From NCBI RefSeq assembly GCF_022690685.1, contig NZ_JALCYY010000014.1, forward strand, positions 43,716 to 107,715: a stretch of DNA of 64,000 nucleotides. The letters are read 5' to 3'. Below are positions 43,164-52,236 of the stretch, in pieces (position 1 is the first letter of the stretch; each line of letters opens with the position of its first letter). Origin of the DNA: Anaeromyxobacter terrae. GTDB lineage: Bacteria; Myxococcota; Myxococcia; Myxococcales; Anaeromyxobacteraceae. Under the pieces are notes generated by a model. It was not told where the DNA came from and ran no database searches. It saw nothing but the letters and a program-made list of their open reading frames with translations. The position numbers and the translations under genes were made by a program.

Positions 43164-43250
43164 CCTGCGCCGGGCGGACTCGTCGCTGCGCTGCTCGGCG
43201 TACGGAAGCAGTACGCCTGCGCTGCTCGCTCCTCTTGCGCCCGGCTCGGC
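43164..43250. repeat. 87-nt hairpin repeat, copy 1
   Basis: This 87-base element is repeated at 54191-54277 with the same length and no indels. Each copy holds two direct copies of CTGCGCTGCTCG on either side of a hairpin (here GGCGTAC / GTACGCC, 43198-43204 and 43211-43217). Stem changes between copies are compensated (A-T here, G-C there), so the structure is conserved. Confidence 0.8.
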
Positions 43251-43304
43251 TCGAGGCTCGTGCGCCGGGACTCCTCGGCCTGCGTCGGGCGAACCGGCGC
43301 GGCG

Positions 43305-44186
43305 CTACTTCTTCCCCGCCCACTCGAAGAACAGCTCCGCGATCGCCGCGATGTCCTCGTCGCCGCGCCCGCTCTCTGCGGCGCTGGCGAAGAGGCGGCG
43401 CACCGTCTCGTTCAGCGGCACCTTCGCGCCGAGGTCGGCGGCGGCCTCCTGCGCGAGGCGCTGGTCCTTCTCGGCGAGGGCGATCGAGAACCGCGGCGCG
43501 AAGTCCTTCCGCTCCACGAGCTCGCCCTTCATGAGGTAGAGGGGCGAGTGGAACGACGAGGCCTGGAGCACCTCCACGAGCCGCGGGACGGGGATGCCGC
43601 CCGCCCGGCCGAGCGCGAGCGCCTCGCCGAAGCCCGTGATCATCGCGCCGCCGATGGCGTTCACGCAGAGCTTCAGGAGCGCGGCCTGCGCGGGGTCGTC
43701 GACCTCGAACAGGCGGGCCGACACCGCGTGCAGCGCCGGACGGGCCCGCTCGCGCGCCGCCGCCGGGCCGCCGACCACGAGGACGAGCTGGGCCTGCTCG
43801 GCCGCGGTCCGCGATCCCAGCACCGGGCACGCGACGAACCGGGCGCCCCGCGCGCTCACCCGCTCGGCGACCGAGCGTGCGGCGCGGACGCCGGCGGTGC
43901 TCAGGTCGACGAGGACGTCGCCCTCGCGCAGCGCCGCGAGGGCGCCGTCCGGTCCCTCGAGCACCGCGTCGAGCGCGCGCTCGTCCGTGACGCAGCAGAG
44001 GACGAGGTCGCGTCCCGTCGCGCACTCGCGCGGCGACCTCGCGAGCTTGCCGCCCTTCGAGACGATGTGGTCGGCCTTCGAGGGCGTCCGGTTCCACACC
44101 GTGAGGTCGTGGCCGGCCTTCCGGAGGTTGTTCGCGATGGGCTCTCCCATCGTCCCGAGCCCTAGGAAACCGATGCGGAGTCGCAT
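43305..44186 (-). CDS. Beta-hydroxyacid dehydrogenase (3-hydroxyisobutyrate dehydrogenase family)
   Basis: A 293-residue NAD(P)-dependent dehydrogenase. IGFLGLGTMGEPIANNLRKA binds the cofactor, DLSTAGVRAARSVAERV is the substrate-binding loop, GARFVACPVLGSRTAAEQAQ the DAPVxG-like site with Cys replacing Asp-Ala, and LLKLCVNAIGG holds the catalytic Lys. Closest to the GLYR1 / succinic semialdehyde reductase branch. ATG 44186. Confidence 0.9.
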   Translation of the reverse strand: MRLRIGFLGLGTMGEPIANNLRKAGHDLTVWNRTPSKADHIVSKGGKLARSPRECATGRDLVLCCVTDERALDAVLEGPDGALAALREGDVLVDLSTAGVRAARSVAERVSARGARFVACPVLGSRTAAEQAQLVLVVGGPAAARERARPALHAVSARLFEVDDPAQAALLKLCVNAIGGAMITGFGEALALGRAGGIPVPRLVEVLQASSFHSPLYLMKGELVERKDFAPRFSIALAEKDQRLAQEAAADLGAKVPLNETVRRLFASAAESGRGDEDIAAIAELFFEWAGKK

Positions 44187-44361
44187 GTAGGCCTTGTAAC
44201 CCGAGGCCGCGGACCCGGCCAACGTCACGGAAGCGGCGTGTGCGCCTGCCGCAGGTGCGGCGAACCCGCCTCTGGCGCGCTGCGGCGTTCTCTGCGACGC
44301 TTCCCCCGCTCGCCGGCCCCGCGCCGGCAGTCTTCACCCGAGGTTACGGAGCACGAGGCGC

Positions 44362-45573
44362 ATGGCGACGGCGGACGTCATCGTGGTGGGCGGCGGGGTG
44401 AGCGGGCTCGGGCTCGCGTGGAAGGCGGCCCAGGCGGGCCGCAAGGTTGTCGTGCTCGAGCGCGAGGCGCGTGTAGGCGGCTGCCTCCACTCGGCCCGGA
44501 GGCCGGACGGCTACTGGTTCGAGATGGGCGCCCACACCGCCTACAACAGCTACGGCGCGCTGCTCGACATCGCGGTCGGCACCGGGATGGCCGGGAAGGT
44601 CAAGGAGCGCGGACCGGCGCGGGGTCACTTCGGGCTGCTCCGGAACGGCGAGTACCGCTGGCTCACGCCGCCCAGGATCCTGCTCCAGCTGAACTGGCTC
44701 GAGGCGGCCGTCCACTTCCCCCTCAACTTCCTGCGCAAGAAGGACGGCGAGACGGTCGGGTCGTACTACTCGAAGCTCCTCGGTCACCGGAACTACGAGC
44801 GGCTCTTCTCCCCGTTCTTCGCCGCGGTCCCCTCGCAGAAGGCCGACGGCTTCCCCGTCGAGGGGGCCGGGTCGCTGTTCAAGAAGCGGCCGCGCCGGCC
44901 GGAGTTCGTGAGGAGCTTCGGCTTCGAGGGCGGCCTGCAGTCGGTGTGCGACGCGGCGGCGGCCGCGCCGGGCGTCGCGGTGGAGAAGGGCGTCCGCGTG
45001 ACGAAGGTCGCGCGCGCCGGCGCCGGCTTCGTCGTGACGGCCGCGGACGGGCGCAGCTTCGACGCGCCCATCGCCGCGGTCGCGGCCACGGTCGACCAGG
45101 CGCCCTCCCTCCTCCGCGACGACTTCCCCGCGCTCGCGAGCGCGATCGCGCGGGTGCGGACGGTCGCCGTCGAGAGCGTGGGCGTGGTGCTGCCGCGCGA
45201 GAAGTGCTGGATGCCGGAGTGCGCGTTCCTCGTGCCCATCGACGACGTCTTCCACTCCTGCGTGACGCGCGATCCGTTCCCGGATCCCCGCTTCCGCGGC
45301 TTCGCCTTCCACTTCAAGCCGGGCCTCTCGCGCGACGAGCGGCTCGCGCGCGTCTCCCAGGTGCTGCGCGTACCGGCGGCCGAGCTCGCGGACGTCGTGG
45401 AGCAGCGGGTCGTCCTGCCCTCTCCCGTGCTCGGCCACGCCGAGCTCGTGGCGGAGATCGATCGCGCCCTCGCCGGGCAGAAGCTCGCCGTGACCGGCAA
45501 CTACTTCGCCGGCCTCGCCATCGAGGACTGCGTGCTCCGCTCCAACGCGGAGTGGGCGCGCCTGGGGGGCTAG
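44362..45573 (+). CDS. FAD-dependent amine oxidase / protoporphyrinogen oxidase-like protein
   Basis: A 403-residue flavoprotein. VIVVGGGVSGLGLAWKAAQA is the Rossmann GxGxxG site, REARVGGCLHSARRPDGYWF follows as in HemY-type oxidases, and TGNYFAGLAIEDCVLRSN is the C-terminal FAD contact. It could be a protoporphyrinogen oxidase or a related desaturase; the substrate is not clear. It converges with the ClpC-like gene, sharing 4 bases at 45570-45573. Confidence 0.85.
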   Translation: MATADVIVVGGGVSGLGLAWKAAQAGRKVVVLEREARVGGCLHSARRPDGYWFEMGAHTAYNSYGALLDIAVGTGMAGKVKERGPARGHFGLLRNGEYRWLTPPRILLQLNWLEAAVHFPLNFLRKKDGETVGSYYSKLLGHRNYERLFSPFFAAVPSQKADGFPVEGAGSLFKKRPRRPEFVRSFGFEGGLQSVCDAAAAAPGVAVEKGVRVTKVARAGAGFVVTAADGRSFDAPIAAVAATVDQAPSLLRDDFPALASAIARVRTVAVESVGVVLPREKCWMPECAFLVPIDDVFHSCVTRDPFPDPRFRGFAFHFKPGLSRDERLARVSQVLRVPAAELADVVEQRVVLPSPVLGHAELVAEIDRALAGQKLAVTGNYFAGLAIEDCVLRSNAEWARLGG

Positions 45574-48215
45574 GGCGGCGGCCCCGCCGGCTCCGCGGGC
45601 GGCGGAGCGGCCCGCAGCTCGGCCGCGAAGCGGAAGGCGCCCTCCGCGAAGTCCACCCGCACGCGCGCGCCCTCCGTCACCTCGCCGCGGAGCATCATCC
45701 GCGAGATCGGCGTCTCGAGCTCGCGCTGGATGGCGCGCCGGAGCGGACGCGCGCCGAAGCGCGGCTCGAACCCGCGCTCGACGAGCCCGTCGATCGCGGC
45801 GGGCGTCACCTCGAGCGAGATGGCCTGGCCGTGGAGCTTGCGGCGCGTCACCTCGAGGAGGCGCTCGACGATCCCGCTCATCTGCTCGCGCGTGAGCGGG
45901 TGGAAGACGACGATCTCGTCGATGCGGTTCAGGAACTCCGGCCGGAATGCGCCCCTGAGCGCCTCCATCGCCTGGTCGCGCATGTCGCGCGCCGCCTGGT
46001 CGTCGCTCCGCATGAACCCGACGGTCGTGCGGTAGGCGAGCGCGTCGGCGCCGACGTTGGAGGTGAGCACGACGATCGCGTTCTTGAAGCTCACCGTGCG
46101 CCCCTTCGCGTCGGTGAGCCGGCCGTCGTCCATGAGCTGGAGGAGCACGTTGAAGACGTCGGGGTGCGCCTTCTCGATCTCGTCGAAGAGCAGGACCGAG
46201 TACGGCCGCCGCCGCACCGCCTCGGTGAGCTTCCCCGCCTCCTCGTACCCGACGTAGCCCGGGGGCGCGCCCACGAGCCGGGAGACGGTGTGCCGCTCCT
46301 GGAACTCCGACATGTCGAAGCGGATCATCGCCCCCTCGTCGTTGAAGAGGTACTCGGCGAGGGCGCGGGCCGTCTCGGTCTTCCCGACGCCGGTCGGGCC
46401 GAGGAAGAGGAACGTCCCGATCGGCCGGTTGGGATCCTTGAGGCCGGTGCGCGCCCGGCGGACCGCCTCGGACACGGCGCGGATCGCCTCCTCTTGCCCC
46501 ACGACGCGCTTCTCGAGCGCGCGCTCCATCTCGAGCAGCCGCTGCATCTCCTCCATGCGCAGCTTCTCGGCGGGGATCCCGGTCCACTCCGCGACGACGC
46601 GCGCCACGTCCTCGGGGTCGACCGACGGCTCCTGGGTGGAGCGCTGCTCGCGCCAGCCCTTGCGCATCTCGTCGAGCTCCGCCTTGAGCCCCTCGAGCTC
46701 CTTCTTGACCTCCGCCGCCTCGGCGTAGCGCTCCGCGGCGACGGCCTCGGCCTTGTCCTTCTCGCGCTGCGCGACGCGACCCTCGAGCTGGGAGAGCCGG
46801 TCCGGGCCGCTCGCCGCGGAGAGCCGCACCATGGCGGCGGCCTCGTCCATGAGGTCGATCGCCTTGTCCGGCAGGAAGCGATCGGTGACGTACCGGTCCG
46901 AGAGGTCCACGGCTGCGTCGAGCGCCGCGTCGGTGATCTTGACGCGGTGGTGGGCCTCGTACGGGTCGCGCAGGCCACGCAGGATCTCGAGCGTCTGCGC
47001 CGGGGTCGGCTCGGAGACGAGCACCGGCTGGAAGCGCCGCTCGAGCGCGGCGTCCTTCTCGATGTGCTTGCGGTACTCGTCGAGCGTGGTCGCGCCGAGC
47101 GCCTGGAGCTCGCCGCGGGCGAGCGCGGGCTTCAGGAGGTTCGAGGCGTCCATCGCCCCCTCCGCGCCGCCCGCGCCGACCACGGTGTGGATCTCGTCGA
47201 TGAAGAGGATGATCTTCCCCTTGAGCTTGCGGATCTCGTCCATGAGGCCGGTGAGCCGCTGCTCGAAGTCGCCGCGGAAGCGCGTTCCGGCGAGCATCCC
47301 GCCGAGGTCGAGCGCGAGGACGCGCTTGTCCCGCAGCACCTCCGGCACGTCGCCCGCGGAGATGCGCTGGGCGAGCCCCTCGGCGATGGCGGTCTTGCCG
47401 ACGCCGGGCTCGCCCACCAGCACGGGGTTGTTCTTCGTCTTGCGGGAGAGGACGCGGATGACCCGCTCCACCTCGGCCTCGCGCCCGATCACCGGGTCGA
47501 GCTCGCCGGCCCTGGCGAGCGCGGAGAGGTCGCGCGAGAAGCGGGCGAGGTTCGGCGGCAGATCGCTCCCCCGCGGCGGGGCCGCGGCTGCCCCCTCGGG
47601 CGCGCCGCCCTGGAGCCGCGCCTCGAGGGCCTGGGGATCGATGTCGCGGAGGAACTGCGCCGCGAAGCTCTCGCCGTCGATGACGATCGCCGCGAGGAGG
47701 TGCTCCGGGCCGATGAAGTCGTGGCCCCGCTGCGCCGCCTGCACGCGCGCGACCTGCAGGACGCGCTTCATGCCGGACGAGAGCCCGACCTGCTCCGCCT
47801 CGCGCGGCGCGCTGCGCGGGATCGCCTGCTCGAGCCGGGCCTCGTACTCCTCCACCGCGACCCCGGAGACCCGGAGCGCCTCGCGCAGCTCGGGGACCTC
47901 GTGCAGGAGCGCGAGCAGGAGGAAGTCCACCCCCACGCGCGGCTGGCCCCACGCGAGCGCCTCCTGCGCCGCGCGCTGGAGCACCCGCTGCGCCATCTCC
48001 GACAGGCGGCCGAGCATGCCCTCGCGCCCGCGCAGGCGTGGCCCGAACAGCCCCTCCATCAGGCTCTCCAGGGAGCCGAGCCGGCCCCCGCCGGCCATCG
48101 CGCTCGCGCAGTGATGGCAGAGCCGCACCGCCGCCTCCCGCCCGCCGTCCATCCGCCGCCGCAGCTCGATCGCCGCCGGCCGCACGCCGCAGTTCTCGCA
48201 GAGCAAGGTCGCCAC
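45570..48215 (-). CDS. clpC: ClpC-like AAA+ protease ATPase with N-terminal McsA-like zinc finger
   Basis: An 881-residue ATPase. Residues 1-45 ([24 protein letters not shown]; Cys6, 9, 33, 36) match the zinc finger of McsA, which is normally a separate ClpC adaptor. Then Clp N-domain repeats, AAA-1 with [13 protein letters not shown] and FIDEIHTVV, a UVR-like middle segment ([18 protein letters not shown]), and AAA-2 with [14 protein letters not shown] and FDEIEKAHP. Unfolds proteins for ClpP or acts alone. GTG start at 48215 after GGAGGG. Confidence 0.87.
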   Translation of the reverse strand: MATLLCENCGVRPAAIELRRRMDGGREAAVRLCHHCASAMAGGGRLGSLESLMEGLFGPRLRGREGMLGRLSEMAQRVLQRAAQEALAWGQPRVGVDFLLLALLHEVPELREALRVSGVAVEEYEARLEQAIPRSAPREAEQVGLSSGMKRVLQVARVQAAQRGHDFIGPEHLLAAIVIDGESFAAQFLRDIDPQALEARLQGGAPEGAAAAPPRGSDLPPNLARFSRDLSALARAGELDPVIGREAEVERVIRVLSRKTKNNPVLVGEPGVGKTAIAEGLAQRISAGDVPEVLRDKRVLALDLGGMLAGTRFRGDFEQRLTGLMDEIRKLKGKIILFIDEIHTVVGAGGAEGAMDASNLLKPALARGELQALGATTLDEYRKHIEKDAALERRFQPVLVSEPTPAQTLEILRGLRDPYEAHHRVKITDAALDAAVDLSDRYVTDRFLPDKAIDLMDEAAAMVRLSAASGPDRLSQLEGRVAQREKDKAEAVAAERYAEAAEVKKELEGLKAELDEMRKGWREQRSTQEPSVDPEDVARVVAEWTGIPAEKLRMEEMQRLLEMERALEKRVVGQEEAIRAVSEAVRRARTGLKDPNRPIGTFLFLGPTGVGKTETARALAEYLFNDEGAMIRFDMSEFQERHTVSRLVGAPPGYVGYEEAGKLTEAVRRRPYSVLLFDEIEKAHPDVFNVLLQLMDDGRLTDAKGRTVSFKNAIVVLTSNVGADALAYRTTVGFMRSDDQAARDMRDQAMEALRGAFRPEFLNRIDEIVVFHPLTREQMSGIVERLLEVTRRKLHGQAISLEVTPAAIDGLVERGFEPRFGARPLRRAIQRELETPISRMMLRGEVTEGARVRVDFAEGAFRFAAELRAAPPPAEPAGPPP

Positions 48216-48328
48216 GTCGGATCCCTCCGCCGCAAACGTAGGCTCCGTCCGCTCGCGACGAGGCGAGGAGATTCGGGGGAGCGGGGGGAGGACCGTGCGC
48301 CGAGCGGGCGCGAGGCGCGGCGCCGCGC

Positions 48329-48808
48329 CTACGCGGCCGCGCCGCCGCCGCTCGAGACGGGGGCACCGAGCAGCTCGCCGAGCCGGGCGGCGAGCCGGCG
48401 GGGGCGGAGCTCGCCCGCCGGCGCGACGAAGATCGTGTCGTCGCCGGCGATGGTGCCGAGCACCTCGGGCAGCTCGGCGAGATCGATCGCGCGGGCGATC
48501 GCGGGCGCGCTGCCGGGGTGGGTGCGGATGACCACGAGCGAGGCGTTCGAGGTCACCTCGGAGACGAGGCCGCGGAGCGTCCCGAGGCCGTCCGAGCCGC
48601 CGGCGCCGTCGGGGAGCTCGTAGACGGTGCCGCCCTCCGGGCGTGACACGCGGCGGGCGCCGAGCTGGGCGAGGTCGCGCGACAGGGTCGCCTGCGTCGC
48701 CTCGATCCCCGCGGCGCGCAGCGCGTCGAGGAGCTCCTCCTGCGTGCCGATCCGGCGCCCGCGGAGCAGGCGGGCGACGGCGTCCCGGCGGCGGCGCTGC
48801 GTGTTCAT
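48329..48808 (-). CDS. argR: Arginine repressor
   Basis: A 159-residue hexameric repressor. N-terminal winged helix (DALRAAGIEATQATLSRDLAQ) and C-terminal arginine-binding domain with LPEVLGTIAGDDTIFVAP, the characteristic GTIAGDDTI motif. ATG at 48808 overlaps the argJB stop (48805-48808), so argR is the last gene of the argC operon and is probably under its own control through the ARG box at 51944. Confidence 0.94.
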   Translation of the reverse strand: MNTQRRRRDAVARLLRGRRIGTQEELLDALRAAGIEATQATLSRDLAQLGARRVSRPEGGTVYELPDGAGGSDGLGTLRGLVSEVTSNASLVVIRTHPGSAPAIARAIDLAELPEVLGTIAGDDTIFVAPAGELRPRRLAARLGELLGAPVSSGGGAAA

Positions 48809-50904
48809 GTGGCGGTCACGAGGGAGCCCACCCCGCGGTCGGTGAAGAGCTCGGCGATGACGGTGTGCGGCTGGCGCCCGTCCAGCACGTGGACGCGCTC
48901 CACGCCGCCCGCGAGCGCGGCGAGGATCGACTGGGCCTTCCACTTCATCCCGCCGGTCACGGCGCCGGCCTGCACCCGGCGCGCGAGATCGAGGGTGTCG
49001 AGCTGGCGCACGAGCGCGCCGTCCGGGGAGGACTCGAGGATGCCGGGGACGTCGGTGAGGTAGATGAGCTTCTTCGCCCCGAGCGCCACCGCGACCGCGC
49101 TGGCGACCTCGTCGGCGTTGATCGACAGGCTGCCGCCCTCGTCGGAGAGGCCGATGGGCGAGATGACGGGGACGTACCCGCCGTCGAGGAGCATGCGGAG
49201 GAACTCCCGGTTCACCTCCACCACCTCGCCGACCTGCCCGAGGTCGCGCCCGGACTCGTGGGTCGCCTTCTTGGCGCGGAGGAGCCGCCCGTCCTTGCCC
49301 GACAGGCCGACCGCGCCCGCGTTCCGCGCGTTGAGGAGCGCGACGAGCTCCTGGTTCACCTTGCCGGTGAGGACCATCTCCACGACGGGCAGGCTCTGGG
49401 CGTCGGTCACCCGCATCCCGTCCACGAACTCGCTCCGCTCGCCGAGCTTCTCGAGCGTCGCCGTGATCTCGGGCGCGCCGCCGTGGACCACGACGGGCTT
49501 CAGCCCCACCTTCTTGAGGAGGTACACGTCCTCGGCGAACGCCTCCTTGAGGCTGTCCTTCACCATCGCCGCGCCGCCGTACTTGATGACGGCGATCTGG
49601 CCGGAGAAGGCGGCGATGTACTTGAGCGCCTCGGCGAGGAGCGCGCGCTTGAAGGCGGGGCTGTAGTTCGAGACCCGGTCGTCCTTCGCGATGCCGCCGT
49701 CCGGCTTCTGGATGATGAGCGAGGTGTAGTCGGCGTTGATCTTCACGTAGTCGTAGGAGAGATCGCAGCCCCACGCGGTCGCGCGCGCCTCTCCGTCGGC
49801 GAGCTCCACGAGCACGTCGATCCGGCTCTCGCGCAGGCGCGTGCGGAGGTTCTCCCGGTCGAACTCGATGGGCGCGCCGCCGCCGAAGACGGCGATGCCC
49901 TGCAGGGACACGCGCGCCTTGAACGGATCGATGGGGTAGCCCGCCGCCCCGGCGCGGGCGCCGACGGTGGAGAGGATCCGTCCCCAGTTCGGATCCGCGC
50001 CGAAGAGCGCGGCCTTCACGAGGGGCGACGACGCGATGGAGCGGGCGCAGTCGCGGGCGGCCTCGTCGCCGGGCGCCCCGGAGACCACCACCTCCACGAG
50101 CTTCGTCGCGCCCTCGCCGTCGGCGGCCATGGCGCGGCCCATCTCCCCGAGCAGATCGCCGAGCGCGGTCTCGAGCACCGTGAGGTCGGGGCCCGGCTCG
50201 GCGATGCGGGGGTTCCCGGCGAGCCCGTTCGCGAGCGCGATCACGCAGTCGTTCGTGGACATCTCGCCGTCCACGGTGACCATGTTGAGCGTCTTCTGGA
50301 CCGCGCGGGAGAGCGCCTCCTGCAGGGCCTTCGGCGTCACGGCGGCGTCGGTCGTGACGAGGCACATCGTCGTCGCGAGCTGCGGCGCGAGCATCCCCGA
50401 GCCCTTGCAGATCGCCGACACGACCGCGGCCTTCCCGCCGAGCGTCACCTCGCGCGCGGCCATCTTCGGCCGCGTGTCGGTGGTCATGATCGCCTCGGCG
50501 GCGAGGTCGGGGTGATCGCCGAGCTGATCCACGAGCGCGGGCAGGGCGGTCACGATCTTCATCGCCGGGAGCCGCGCGCCGATGACGCCGGTGGAGGCGG
50601 TGAGCACGGCGCGCTTCTGCACGCCGAGCGCGTCCGCGACCGCGCTCCGGATCACCGCGACGTCGTCGAGGCCGGCGGGCCCGGTGAGCGCGTTCGCGTT
50701 CCCGGAGTTCGCCACGATGGCGCGGATCCCCTCGGCGGGGACGCGCGGGCGCGCGTCCTGGATCGGCGCGGCGGCGGCCTTGTTGATGGTGAAGACGCCG
50801 GCCGCGGCGGCGGGATGATCCGACACGACGAGGGCGAGATCGCGCCGCTGGGGCTTGAGCCCGCACGCGACGCCGCCGAACCGGAAGCCCTTCGGGATCC
50901 TCAC
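48805..50904 (-). CDS. argJB: Fused ornithine acetyltransferase / N-acetylglutamate kinase (ArgJ-ArgB)
   Basis: One 699-residue frame joins two arginine enzymes. Residues 1 to about 394 are ArgJ: KGSGMLAPQLATTMCLVTTD holds the autocleavage and nucleophile Thr (about 178), and PNWGRI lies at 305-310. From about 420 ArgB begins: KYGGAAM at 441-447, VVHGGAPEI, and GMKWKAQSIL near the end. ArgJ regenerates acetylglutamate from acetylornithine; ArgB phosphorylates it. Autocleavage would split ArgJ into two chains, the second still joined to ArgB. Starts one base after argC. Confidence 0.94.
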   Translation of the reverse strand: MRIPKGFRFGGVACGLKPQRRDLALVVSDHPAAAAGVFTINKAAAAPIQDARPRVPAEGIRAIVANSGNANALTGPAGLDDVAVIRSAVADALGVQKRAVLTASTGVIGARLPAMKIVTALPALVDQLGDHPDLAAEAIMTTDTRPKMAAREVTLGGKAAVVSAICKGSGMLAPQLATTMCLVTTDAAVTPKALQEALSRAVQKTLNMVTVDGEMSTNDCVIALANGLAGNPRIAEPGPDLTVLETALGDLLGEMGRAMAADGEGATKLVEVVVSGAPGDEAARDCARSIASSPLVKAALFGADPNWGRILSTVGARAGAAGYPIDPFKARVSLQGIAVFGGGAPIEFDRENLRTRLRESRIDVLVELADGEARATAWGCDLSYDYVKINADYTSLIIQKPDGGIAKDDRVSNYSPAFKRALLAEALKYIAAFSGQIAVIKYGGAAMVKDSLKEAFAEDVYLLKKVGLKPVVVHGGAPEITATLEKLGERSEFVDGMRVTDAQSLPVVEMVLTGKVNQELVALLNARNAGAVGLSGKDGRLLRAKKATHESGRDLGQVGEVVEVNREFLRMLLDGGYVPVISPIGLSDEGGSLSINADEVASAVAVALGAKKLIYLTDVPGILESSPDGALVRQLDTLDLARRVQAGAVTGGMKWKAQSILAALAGGVERVHVLDGRQPHTVIAELFTDRGVGSLVTAT

Positions 50905-50905
50905 G

Positions 50906-51940
50906 TCAGCCTCCGAGCAGCTCGAGCCCGGCCGTCTCCGGCCAGCCCATCGCGGCGTTCATCGCCTGCACGGCCTGGCCGGCGGCGCCCTTCACGAGGT
51001 TGTCGATGGCGGCGGTGGCGAGCGCGACCCCGGCGCGCGCGTCGACCGCGACGCCGACGTGGGCGCGGTTCGTGTGGAGCACGTCCTTCACCATGACCTT
51101 GTCCGCGGCGAGCACCTTCACGAAGGGCTCCTCCGCGTAGGCGGCGCGGAGCGCACCCTCGAGATCGGCCTGCCGCGCGCCGCCCGCGAGCCGGAGCGCG
51201 ACGGAGGAGAGGATCCCGCGGCGGATGGGGACGAGCACCGGCGTGAACGCGATGGGCCCGCAGGCGCCGGCGTGGCGCAGCACCGTCTGCTCGATCTCGG
51301 GGACGTGCTGGTGGCGGCCGAGGCGGTAGGCGCGCAGGTCGTCCGCGACCTCGACGAAGCTGTAGTCCTCGCTCGCCTTGCGGCCGGCGCCGGACACGCC
51401 GGAGAGGCCGGTGACGACGATCCCTTCCGGCGCCACGAGCCGCGCCTTCACGAGCGGCGCCACCGCGAGCGCGATCGAGGTCGCGTAGCAGCCTGGGTTC
51501 GTGACGAGCCGGGCCCCGGGGAGGGTGGCCCGCGCGAGCTCGGGGAGGCCGTAGCGCGCCTCCGCGAGGAGCTCGGGCGCGGGGTGAGAGAACCCGTACC
51601 AGGCCGGATAGGCGGCGGGGTCCTCGAGCCGGAACGCGCCGGAGAGATCCACGACCCTGGCGCCGCGGGCGAGGAGCTTCGGCGCGAGGTCCGCCGACAC
51701 CTCCGAGGGCGTCGCCAGGAAGACGATCTCGCCGTCGGCGCGCGCGGCCTCGGAGAGCGGGCGGTAGCGCAGCGCGGCGAGCTCACCCGAGAGCGGGAGC
51801 CGCGCCCCGGCGGGCTCGTCGGCCCAGCGATCGGAGTACAGCGCCGCGACGCGGGCGTGCGCGTGGCGGGCGAGGAGCCGCGTCAGCTCGAGGCCGGTGT
51901 AGCCGGAGGCCCCGACCACCGATACCGGATGAACATGCAT
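50906..51940 (-). CDS. argC: N-acetyl-gamma-glutamyl-phosphate reductase
   Basis: A 344-residue NADP-dependent enzyme of arginine synthesis, acting on the ArgB product. VSVVGASGYTGLELTRLLAR is the NADP-binding start, VTNPGCYATSIALAV contains the catalytic Cys, and HQHVPEIEQ follows. First gene of argC-argJB-argR. No ribosome site precedes the ATG at 51940; the predicted transcript start is only about 3 bases upstream, so a leaderless mRNA is likely. Confidence 0.95.
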   Translation of the reverse strand: MHVHPVSVVGASGYTGLELTRLLARHAHARVAALYSDRWADEPAGARLPLSGELAALRYRPLSEAARADGEIVFLATPSEVSADLAPKLLARGARVVDLSGAFRLEDPAAYPAWYGFSHPAPELLAEARYGLPELARATLPGARLVTNPGCYATSIALAVAPLVKARLVAPEGIVVTGLSGVSGAGRKASEDYSFVEVADDLRAYRLGRHQHVPEIEQTVLRHAGACGPIAFTPVLVPIRRGILSSVALRLAGGARQADLEGALRAAYAEEPFVKVLAADKVMVKDVLHTNRAHVGVAVDARAGVALATAAIDNLVKGAAGQAVQAMNAAMGWPETAGLELLGG

Positions 51941-51943
51941 GGG

Positions 51944-51961
51944 TCTGCATATCTATGCAGA
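51944..51961. promoter_or_regulatory. ARG box (ArgR operator)
   Basis: TCTGCATATCTATGCAGA is a perfect 8-bp inverted repeat with a 2-base centre, containing TGCAT-N4-ATGCA. This fits the ArgR consensus TGAAT-N4-ATTCA type with C in place of A. It ends 3 bases before the argC ATG and overlaps the -10 element, so repressor binding would block polymerase. Confidence 0.85.
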
Positions 51962-51978
51962 CGCGCGGCGAACGTCAA
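51950..51978 (-). promoter_or_regulatory. Promoter of argC-argJB-argR
   Basis: Reverse strand: TTGACG (51978-51973), 17-base spacer, TAGATA (51955-51950). The expected start of transcription is about 51943, three bases before the argC ATG. The -10 lies inside the ARG box. Confidence 0.75.
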
Positions 51979-52002
51979 TAGCCGGGGGGCTGGAACGGAA
52001 AC

Positions 52003-52031
52003 GGGCCGGCGGGAGCGTGTCCCGCCGGCCC
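52003..52031 (-). terminator. Terminator of tRNA-Leu
   Basis: A perfect 12-bp stem (GGGCCGGCGGGA / TCCCGCCGGCCC) with a 5-base loop lies 3 bases after tRNA-Leu on the reverse strand, followed by GTTTCCGTTCC. It probably ends the tRNA transcript and insulates argC from it. Confidence 0.8.
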
Positions 52032-52034
52032 GAG

Positions 52035-52118
52035 TGCCCAGGAGAGGATTCGAACCTCCACGGTTTTGAGGCCGCCAGACCCTGAATCTGGTGCGTCTAC
52101 CAGTTCCGCCACCTGGGC
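52035..52118 (-). tRNA. tRNA-Leu (anticodon CAG)
   Basis: Reverse-strand class II tRNA of 84 nt from 52118 (GCCCAGG) to 52035 (CCTGGGC-A). The anticodon stem CCAGA/TCTGG encloses TTCAGGG, anticodon CAG. It has the long variable arm expected for Leu (CGGCCTCAAAACCGT). CCA is not encoded. Confidence 0.95.
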
Positions 52119-52130
52119 TTTGGGGGCCAC

Positions 52131-52160
52131 CTCATATGCTGCGCGCCGACGGGGTGTCAA
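52131..52160 (-). promoter_or_regulatory. Promoter of tRNA-Leu
   Basis: Reverse strand: TTGACA (52160-52155) and TATGAG (52136-52131) with 18-base spacing, or CATATG with 17. Transcription would begin about 5 bases before the tRNA. The same perfect -35 is used by the tRNA-Val/Asp unit. Confidence 0.7.
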
Positions 52161-52236
52161 CCGGGAATCCCCCGGCCGCCCATCCGTTCCGTCCCTGCCG
52201 CGCTTCTCGCTAGAATGCGCCCTCCGGAGGAACCGC

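Noticed and set aside
44238..48623. A long forward open frame opposite the ClpC-like gene
   Set aside because: Same artefact; the reverse frame carries two Walker sites and all Clp motifs.
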